Origin: Candidatus Tepidiaquacellales bacterium UBA6667
GTDB lineage: Bacteria > Bacteroidota > Ignavibacteria > Tepidaquicellales > Tepidaquicellaceae
NCBI GenBank assembly: GCA_002455255.1
Contig: DKKL01000050.1
Coordinates: 50,819 to 56,794 of the forward strand
DNA: 5,976 nucleotides
Reading direction: 5' to 3'
Made by a program: the position numbers and the translations under genes. The notes beneath the pieces are model-generated. The model was not told the origin of the DNA. It saw only the letters and a program-made list of their open reading frames with translations, and searched no databases. Positions 1 through 4,658 of this stretch are shown here, piece after piece. Within the stretch, counting starts at the first letter, position 1; the number at the start of each line of letters is the position of its first letter.

Positions 1-110
1 ATTTTTTTTACAAGCTCTTCACCGCTTTCACGCATTGTTACGGCAATTTTTGTAAAATCACCTTTTTCCCATAATGCTTTATTGGGATTTGATACAATAG
101 TTTGTTCCAT
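1..110 (-). CDS. SAM-dependent methyltransferase, N-terminal fragment (partial)
   Basis: Only the first 36 codons lie in the window; the rest continues beyond the left edge. The peptide begins MEQTIVSNPNKALWEKGD and continues with TMRESGEEL. From memory, the pattern PNKALWEKGDFTxIAxxMRESGExLV is the conserved start of a family of class I SAM-dependent methyltransferases (UbiE-like, annotated generically), and precedes the glycine-rich SAM-binding motif, which would lie outside the window. The start is the ATG at 110-108, preceded on its strand by an A-rich stretch with no Shine-Dalgarno sequence. The gene points the same way as the VOC gene but is 144 bp downstream of it, so cotranscription is uncertain. 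The substrate cannot be told. The family call rests on a short N-terminal signature only. Confidence 0.65.
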   Translation of the reverse strand, partial: MEQTIVSNPNKALWEKGDFTKIAVTMRESGEELVKK

Positions 111-254
111 TCTTAAATGTTGTTTGTTTTAATAATAAAATTTTTGGATTTAAAATAGAGGTATTTTAAATATAAAATATATTAATAATTACTACGATAG
201 GTGATTTAAGATGTTGCAGTAAGATATGTTTTTGGCTAAGTAATTAAACTATAA

Positions 255-659
255 TTATAAACTTTTAAATTTTTCCATATCCAAATATATCAAATCCCAT
301 ATATGACCATCTAAATCTTTTATTTTTCTAAGTTTCATAAAACCATAATCTTTTGCCGGAATTGGTTCGAGACCTCCGGATTTTATTCCACTCTCTATTA
401 ATTTGTTAAGTTCAGTTTCTGTTTCAACTCTTAATGTAAAATAAACATATTGGTCTCCGCTTATTCCCGTTTTCTCATCGTTACTGAATTCATTAAATTT
501 TTCTTTTGAAATTAACATAACATAAACCGTATCAGTCCACATCATACATTTCTGATTTTCGTCTGTAAATAGGGGATTATTTTCAAATCCTAAATTTGAA
601 TAGAACTCCATTGACTTCTCAACATCTTTAACCGGTAAATTTATAAATAGTTGTTTCAT
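255..659 (-). CDS. VOC (glyoxalase/bleomycin-resistance/dioxygenase fold) family protein
   Basis: This 134-residue protein has the length and pattern of a single-chain VOC protein made of two beta-alpha-beta-beta-beta modules, roughly residues 3-57 and 70-127. The first module opens with FINLPVKDVEKSMEFYSNLGF, and the second ends with the signature DLDGHIWDL (residues 115-123) seen in lactoylglutathione-lyase-like proteins. Classical glyoxalase I metal ligands are not all recognisable: the usual early His/Gln is Asn7 and the usual final Glu is Asp122. A glyoxalase reaction should therefore not be assumed, and the substrate is unknown. The ATG at 659-657 lies 15 bp after the toxin stop codon, and the spacer is only A and T. 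It is therefore probably the third gene of the toxin-antitoxin transcript, with no separate promoter visible. No terminator was found after its stop. Confidence 0.85.
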   Translation of the reverse strand: MKQLFINLPVKDVEKSMEFYSNLGFENNPLFTDENQKCMMWTDTVYVMLISKEKFNEFSNDEKTGISGDQYVYFTLRVETETELNKLIESGIKSGGLEPIPAKDYGFMKLRKIKDLDGHIWDLIYLDMEKFKSL

Positions 660-674
660 TTATTTTTTTAAAAA

Positions 675-932
675 TTAATCATAATGATATCTGCATTTTA
701 CAATTTGAATCTCATCTTCTTCTATTCTATATATTAACCGATGTTCATCATCTATTCTCCGTGACCAAAATCCTGAATATTTATGCTTTAAAGGTTCAGG
801 TTTACCTATACCTTCAAAAGGGTTTCTTGATATATCTTTTATTAACTCATTAATTTTCTGTAATTTTTTTTTATCCGTTTTTTGCCAATAGAGGTAGTCT
901 TCCCAAGATTCATCTACAAATATTAATTTCAA
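675..932 (-). CDS. yoeB: YoeB-type toxin (Txe/YoeB family ribosome-dependent mRNA interferase)
   Basis: This 85-residue RelE-superfamily toxin closely resembles E. coli YoeB throughout: ESWEDYLYWQ near the start, KINELIKD, NPFEGIGKPEPLKH, then SGFWSRRI, EHRLIY and a C-terminal CRYHYD. Known YoeB proteins cleave mRNA in the ribosomal A site and are neutralised by YefM. The residues corresponding to the E. coli catalytic set are all present at the same numbers: Glu46, Arg65, His83 and Tyr84. One extra Asp follows Tyr84. The start is unusual: it must be the TTG at 932-930, directly after the antitoxin TAA, because there is no ATG or GTG in the open frame before the conserved sequence and no internal Met. 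The toxin frame is the same as the antitoxin frame, so only one stop codon separates the two. Translation probably depends on reinitiation after the antitoxin. No damage to the toxin is visible, so it is predicted active. Confidence 0.93.
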   Translation of the reverse strand: MKLIFVDESWEDYLYWQKTDKKKLQKINELIKDISRNPFEGIGKPEPLKHKYSGFWSRRIDDEHRLIYRIEEDEIQIVKCRYHYD

Positions 933-1187
933 TTAATCGAGTTTAATTTTTTTTTGAAATTTTTTATTCGAAAGTAATTTATTTATCGCTGAATCTAATC
1001 TTTCCTCGTTTTTTTTAGATTTTAATTCATGATTTGTAGCCATAATGGAATTATATTCATCTAAACTAATTACTACAATCCCATCACCTTTTCCACGGTT
1101 TATAATTAATGTTTCAAAATTTTCTGAAACTTTATCCAAATAATTTTTTAAATCTTTTCTAAACTCTGAGACATTTGTTATTATCAT
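933..1187 (-). CDS. yefM: YefM-type antitoxin (Phd/YefM family)
   Basis: This 84-residue protein is the antitoxin partner of the adjacent YoeB-like toxin. The N-terminal half (about residues 1-50) has the Phd/YefM fold pattern: ITNVSEFRKDLKNYLDKV, then the ITR-like IINRGKGDGIVVISLDEYNSI. This part binds DNA as a dimer in the family. The C-terminal part (about 51-84) is charged and Lys-rich with one amphipathic stretch, LDSAINKLL, as expected of the flexible toxin-wrapping tail. The ATG at 1187-1185 is the only sensible start. Two TGTACA operator hexamers lie 19-36 bp upstream, so autorepression by the YefM-YoeB complex is likely. The antitoxin-first order fits the family. The stop TAA (935-933) directly abuts the toxin start. 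Confidence 0.92.
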   Translation of the reverse strand: MIITNVSEFRKDLKNYLDKVSENFETLIINRGKGDGIVVISLDEYNSIMATNHELKSKKNEERLDSAINKLLSNKKFQKKIKLD

Positions 1188-1202
1188 AAAATTATAATTA
1201 TT

Positions 1203-1224
1203 ATATGTACAAAAATATGTACAA
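1203..1224 (-). promoter_or_regulatory. YefM-YoeB operator: two TGTACA palindromes
   Basis: The decamer ATATGTACAA occurs twice, at 1203-1212 and 1215-1224. Each copy contains the perfect palindrome TGTACA (1206-1211 and 1218-1223), and the centres are 12 bp apart. From memory, the E. coli yefM-yoeB operator likewise consists of a long and a short repeat with TGTACA cores about 12 bp apart, bound cooperatively by the YefM-YoeB complex. Here the symmetry does not extend past the 6-bp core, so neither copy is clearly the 'long' one. The site lies immediately upstream of the antitoxin gene, where autorepression would be expected. The function is inferred from motif, spacing and position. Confidence 0.8.
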
Positions 1225-1240
1225 TTAAATTAATTTGCAA
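1210..1240 (-). promoter_or_regulatory. Candidate Bacteroidota-type -33/-7 promoter of the yefM-yoeB unit
   Basis: Read on the minus strand, TATTTTTG (1217-1210) fits the Bacteroidota -7 consensus TAnnTTTG. TTGC (1240-1237) lies 19 bp upstream, where the -33 TTG element is expected. The implied transcript start would leave a leader of roughly 15-20 nt before the antitoxin ATG. The -7 element overlaps the inner operator hexamer by 2 bp and abuts the outer one, so repressor binding would block it. An alternative is a sigma-70-like TATAAT at 1205-1200, but it has only a poor -35 match and would leave a leader of about 6 nt. AT-rich DNA makes chance matches common. Confidence 0.5.
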
Positions 1241-1506
1241 TTAAATAACTGTAATATTGATTAATATAATCCTAAGTATTCCAATATAAATTTAACAATT
1301 TGAATTGTATTTAGCTAAGTTTATATAAATATTTTTTTATCATTCGCGTTATTCATGTTATACCTTTCAATCTTTTTAGAAAGATTAGTTTTTAAACCAA
1401 TCTATTTACTTCGTGTCATATATAATACTACACCTAACGAATAAAATAAAAATAGTATTTTAATATTATTTTGATTAATTTAATGCTTTATTTACATAAA
1501 CTTAAT
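1225..1506. other. Divergent AT-rich intergenic region
   Basis: Together with the operator, this separates the minus-strand toxin-antitoxin unit from the plus-strand secreted-protein gene. It has no supportable ORF or RNA gene. Visible structures are weak: an inverted repeat TTAATT-TGC-AATTAA (1230-1244) over the candidate -33 element, a palindrome ACAATT-TG-AATTGT (1295-1308), and an A/T-rich 7-bp hairpin (1369-1386) followed by five T (1389-1393). A TATAAT (1421-1426) could be a -10 element for the gene at 1507, and TACCTTTC (1361-1368) is one base from TAnnTTTG, but neither has a good upstream partner. The promoter of the secreted-protein gene is probably here but cannot be pinned down. 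Confidence 0.5.
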
Positions 1507-2904
1507 ATGAAACTAAAAATTCTCCTTCTCACTATCATATCACTATGTTCAACTATGGGATTTTCTCAGTTAGGACATAGTAATATGTATCTTGTTAAGA
1601 ATCTCAATACCCGTCCGGGTACAGGTTCTCAGCGTTATTCGGCAGTTTGGGGTTATGTTGCCCCTAATGGTAGAGAATACGCTATTCTCGGTTGTTACGG
1701 CGGTACTCAGATTGTTGACGTTACAGATTCAGCAAACATTCGTGAAGTTGGTTGGGTGCCTACTACTAATGCCGCAAGCAGTTCAAATAACTGGAGAGAA
1801 ATGAAACCTATCGGTCACTATTTATATGTCGGTTCTGAAGTGGCTAACAGCGGTATTCAGATTATCGATTTACAATATTTACCTGATTCTGTTTCTTACA
1901 AAGGTAAATTTCAAACCGGTACTCTTTCCTCAAGTCATACTATAACTACAGACGGAACTTTCTTATATGTTAACGGTACTAATACTTCTTTCAATGGACA
2001 GGGAATTACTATATTTAGCGTTGCTAATCCTCTCGTTCCGGTTCAGATTGGTGCATGGACAACTGAATACGTCCACGATAGTCGTGTGATTAACGATACC
2101 ATTTATGCTTCAAATATTTATTCCGGATATCTTACTATAATAAACGCTACTAATAAAGCTAATCCTGTTACAGTAAGGAGATTCCAAACTTCTCCAAATC
2201 CTTTTACTCATAACTCTGCAAGAACTACAGACGGAAGATATATACTTACTACTGATGAAACTTCTTCTCCAAACGGTAAACTAAAAATCTGGAATGTTCA
2301 GGATTTGAATAATATTACTTTTGTCAGAAACTGGCTACCTACAAGTATCACAACTGCAATTGTTCATAATGTTGAAATTTATGGCAGATATGCTCTCATT
2401 GCCCACTATACCGCAGGTGTAAGATTGGTAGATATCGCTGACCCGACAAACCCAATCGAAGTTGCCTGGTATGACACTTATCCGACTAATAATAATTCTA
2501 ACTTTAACGGATGTTGGGGTGTTTATATGTTCCCATCAGGAAAAATTATCGCATCTGATATGACTACCGGTCTTTATGTGCTTAAAACAAGTTTCGCACT
2601 TACTAATACAGGAACAAACTCTTCAGTTTTACCTGAAAATTTTTCCTTAAGTCAAAATTATCCTAATCCTTTTAATCCTGCAACTAAAATTAATTTTTCT
2701 ATACCAAAATCATCAAATGTTAATTTAAAAGTTTATGATGCAACGGGTAAAGAAGTTGCTTTTTTACTTAATGATAATAGAGATGCAGGAAATTATACAA
2801 TAACTTTTGATGCTGCTAAATATGGTCTTGCCAGCGGTATTTATTTCTATTCTTTAAAAGCAGACAATTTCTCTGAAACTAAGAAAATGACTTTGCTAAA
2901 ATAA
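1507..2904 (+). CDS. Secreted choice-of-anchor B family protein with T9SS type A sorting domain
   Basis: This 465-residue protein is probably exported by Sec and then carried across the outer membrane by T9SS. Residues 1-21 form a signal peptide: a Lys-rich start, a hydrophobic core ILLLTIISL, and likely cleavage near GFSQ. Residues about 25-362 match the choice-of-anchor B / LVIVD-repeat pattern, with units such as GGTQIVDVTDSANIREVG, IQIIDLQYLP, GITIFSVANPLVPVQIG and VRLVDIADPTNPIEV. They probably fold as a six-bladed beta-propeller, with Trp96, His144, His190, His235, His287 and Trp337 at equivalent blade positions. Residues about 381-465 are the T9SS sorting domain (SQNYPNPFNPATKINF, VYDATGKEV, LASGIYFYSL, KKMTLLK). 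The ligand and biological role are unknown. The ATG at 1507 is chosen because it gives a standard signal peptide; ATG 1483 or TTG 1471 would add 8 or 12 residues and weaken it. A hairpin terminator follows, suggesting a single-gene transcript. Confidence 0.88.
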   Translation: MKLKILLLTIISLCSTMGFSQLGHSNMYLVKNLNTRPGTGSQRYSAVWGYVAPNGREYAILGCYGGTQIVDVTDSANIREVGWVPTTNAASSSNNWREMKPIGHYLYVGSEVANSGIQIIDLQYLPDSVSYKGKFQTGTLSSSHTITTDGTFLYVNGTNTSFNGQGITIFSVANPLVPVQIGAWTTEYVHDSRVINDTIYASNIYSGYLTIINATNKANPVTVRRFQTSPNPFTHNSARTTDGRYILTTDETSSPNGKLKIWNVQDLNNITFVRNWLPTSITTAIVHNVEIYGRYALIAHYTAGVRLVDIADPTNPIEVAWYDTYPTNNNSNFNGCWGVYMFPSGKIIASDMTTGLYVLKTSFALTNTGTNSSVLPENFSLSQNYPNPFNPATKINFSIPKSSNVNLKVYDATGKEVAFLLNDNRDAGNYTITFDAAKYGLASGIYFYSLKADNFSETKKMTLLK

Positions 2905-2930
2905 TTTTTTTGAAATTTAATTTTCAATAT

Positions 2931-2964
2931 AAAAGCAGAAGCTCCAAAAGGGTTTCTGCTTTTT
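2931..2964 (+). terminator. Rho-independent terminator after the T9SS-sorted protein gene
   Basis: AAAAGCAGAAGCTC (2931-2944) pairs with GGGTTTCTGCTTTT (2950-2963) around the loop CAAAA, giving a 14-bp stem. The outer ten pairs are perfect and two of the inner pairs are G-U. The stem ends in T residues, continuing to 2964, and starts with A residues, so it could also work on the other strand. It lies 26 bp after the stop codon of the secreted-protein gene and 50 bp before the glycosyltransferase, separating the two transcripts. Confidence 0.85.
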
Positions 2965-3014
2965 GCTATATATTAGTTCAGTTATTTTATATTTTTTATT
3001 AAGTAAATTTTCTG

Positions 3015-3791
3015 ATGAATAATTCTGATAATATTAAGATTAAATTATCTGTAATAATTTTAACTAAAAATAATGAATCTACTATCGGAAATACTTTAAA
3101 TTCAGTTTTTAACTGGGTTGATGAAGTTATTATTCTCGATTCCGGAAGCCAAGACAATACTTTGCAAATTGCCGAAAAATTTAACTGCAAAATTTTTTAT
3201 AAAGAATTTAATGGTTTTGGTGAACAAAAAAATTATGCTGTTTCTCTTGCGAATAATGATTGGATACTGATTCTTGATTCTGATGAAGTGATTACAACTG
3301 AACTTAAAAATGAAATTCATAATAAACTTTTCGCCTCCTCTTCTGTCGGTTTTTTAATACCAATAACATTGGTTTTTCTCGGAAAAATTATGAAATTTGG
3401 AAGAGAAAATAAAATGCTCCATCTCAGACTTTTTAACAGAAAATATGGAAATTATAACTCGTCCAAAGTTCACGAAAATGTTGTCTTAACAGGTGCTACC
3501 GAATCTCTGAAAAATCATATTTTACATTACAGCTATGCTAATCTATATGAATATTTTGAAAAATTTAACCGTTATACTTCTCTCGCTTCTGAAGATTTAT
3601 TGATTAAAGGAAGAACAGCAAGTTCGTTCGAAATCATATTAAGATTTCCAATACAGTTTTTTCAAACTTATTTCATTCATAGAAATTTTCTTAACGGTTA
3701 CACAGGGTTTATATGGTCTTTATGTTCTGCGTTTTACCCTGTAATCAAACTTGCAAAACTTAAAAATCTGAGAGAAAGTAAAAATTTATGA
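3015..3791 (+). CDS. Family 2 glycosyltransferase, WaaE/KdtX-like
   Basis: This 258-residue protein is probably a cytoplasmic, membrane-associated inverting GT-A glycosyltransferase that adds a sugar to a lipopolysaccharide core or related envelope glycan. The N-terminal GT2 domain (about 11-105) shows LSVIILTKNNESTIGNTLNS, the nucleotide-binding VDEVIILDSGSQDNT (Asp42) and the metal-binding DSDE (88-91). FNGFGEQKNYA (65-75) and KVHENV (151-156) are characteristic of the WaaE-like beta-1,4-glucosyltransferase group. The Phe/Tyr/Ile-rich C-terminus (about 205-245) may associate with the membrane. Length is normal for the group. The ATG at 3015 fits the fold, since the GT2 motif begins about ten residues in. 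The stop overlaps the deacetylase start as ATGA (3788-3791), so the two are cotranscribed and translationally coupled. Donor and acceptor sugars cannot be told from the sequence. Confidence 0.88.
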   Translation: MNNSDNIKIKLSVIILTKNNESTIGNTLNSVFNWVDEVIILDSGSQDNTLQIAEKFNCKIFYKEFNGFGEQKNYAVSLANNDWILILDSDEVITTELKNEIHNKLFASSSVGFLIPITLVFLGKIMKFGRENKMLHLRLFNRKYGNYNSSKVHENVVLTGATESLKNHILHYSYANLYEYFEKFNRYTSLASEDLLIKGRTASSFEIILRFPIQFFQTYFIHRNFLNGYTGFIWSLCSAFYPVIKLAKLKNLRESKNL

Positions 3792-4576
3792 TATGGATTT
3801 TGATTGTAATATTTTTACTTTTATTGTTATATAGATATAATTTAATTGTCCCCGAATCTAAAGGTCTTCCTGTCCTTTTATACCATAAAATATCTGAATC
3901 TATTTCAGATGACTTAACAGTCTCTGTGTCTATGTTTGAAGATCAAATAAAATATTTGAAACAAGAAAATTATAATTCCGTTTCTCTTTCTGAGTTAATT
4001 AATTATGTTTATCACAATTCACCTTTACCTGAAAATCCGGTTATAATATCTTTTGACGATGGATATTTAAATAATCTTGAATACGCTCTCCCTGTTTTAA
4101 AAAAATACAATTTCAAATCAGTTATATTTCTGCCTGTAAAATTTATTAATGATAAAAACAAATGGGACGAAGGGAATGAATTGTTATTATCTGCTTCTCA
4201 GATTTCAACAATGTCAAATGAAAATTTTGAATTTGGAATTCATTCATTTAGCCATACAAATTTTAAAAATTTAACGTCCAAAGAAATTGAAAATGAAATT
4301 ACGCAAAGTATAAATACTCTTAATGATTTAAAAATAAATTTTACTCCTGCTTTTGCTTATCCTTACGGTGGAAGACCTGAAAATTCAACTGTGTACCAAA
4401 ATATGATTGACGCTTTTAAAAATTATAATATAAAACTTGCATTTAGAATAGGTAACAGAATTAATCCGCTTCCCATTAGAAATAAATTTGAAATCAAAAG
4501 AATTTCTGTTAACGGAAATGATTCTATAAAAAATTTCATTATTAAAGTTAAAAAAGGAAGAATAAAACAGTTCTGA
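3788..4576 (+). CDS. Membrane-anchored polysaccharide deacetylase (NodB domain, CE4)
   Basis: This 262-residue protein probably removes N-acetyl groups from a surface or lipid-linked glycan outside the inner membrane. A very hydrophobic stretch at residues 1-15 (MIWILIVIFLLLLLY) should be an uncleaved anchor. The catalytic domain follows: LPVLLYHKI (27-35), the metal/catalytic motif SFDDGY (88-93; Asp90 probable base, Asp91 metal ligand), and HSFSH (152-156) with metal ligands His152 and His156. AYPYGG (190-195) replaces the classical RxPYG motif, so the usual Arg is absent, a pattern I associate with PgaB/IcaB-like members. No clear C-terminal LxH motif was seen; FEIKRISV (234-241) occupies that general region. 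The metal triad is intact, so activity is likely. The start overlaps the glycosyltransferase stop, suggesting the deacetylase acts on the product of that pathway. Poly-GlcNAc, lipid A or O-antigen sugars are all possible substrates. Confidence 0.87.
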   Translation: MIWILIVIFLLLLLYRYNLIVPESKGLPVLLYHKISESISDDLTVSVSMFEDQIKYLKQENYNSVSLSELINYVYHNSPLPENPVIISFDDGYLNNLEYALPVLKKYNFKSVIFLPVKFINDKNKWDEGNELLLSASQISTMSNENFEFGIHSFSHTNFKNLTSKEIENEITQSINTLNDLKINFTPAFAYPYGGRPENSTVYQNMIDAFKNYNIKLAFRIGNRINPLPIRNKFEIKRISVNGNDSIKNFIIKVKKGRIKQF

Positions 4577-4658
4577 TTTAAATTTTTTTATGATTTCTCT
4601 TATCCTTTAATTCTAATTCTCTTATTCATATCTTATTTATATACACTTTTATCACTAA
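4577..4658 (+). other. Short pyrimidine-rich intergenic gap before the response regulator
   Basis: This 82-bp spacer is made almost entirely of T, A and C on the plus strand. It contains no hairpin that would serve as a terminator and no clear promoter or Shine-Dalgarno sequence. The response regulator may have its own promoter here or be read through from the deacetylase; the sequence does not decide. Confidence 0.4.

Noticed and set aside
207..230. Imperfect direct repeat TAAGATGTT / TAAGATATGTT between the VOC and methyltransferase genes
   Set aside because: Two short, inexact copies in AT-rich DNA; no terminator, promoter or attachment-site structure could be tied to them.
1295..1308. 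Palindrome ACAATT-TG-AATTGT as an operator
   Set aside because: It is short, isolated and of a kind expected by chance in such AT-rich DNA; no second copy was seen.
1369..1393. Hairpin AATCTTT-TTAG-AAAGATT followed by TTTTT, like a terminator
   Set aside because: The 7-bp stem has only one G-C pair, and no plus-strand gene lies upstream for it to end. It could be a leader structure, but support is too weak.
1471..1506. Upstream TTG (1471) or ATG (1483) as the start of the secreted protein
   Set aside because: Starting at ATG 1507 gives a normal signal peptide with a Lys-rich start and hydrophobic core; the extra residues would place unneeded sequence before it.
1592..1804. Plus-strand ORF of 70 codons
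   Set aside because: It lies wholly inside the well-supported secreted-protein gene in another frame and resembles no known family.
2999..3320. Two minus-strand ORFs (2999-3190 and 3102-3320)
   Set aside because: Both are antisense to the glycosyltransferase gene, with low-complexity products and no recognisable domain.
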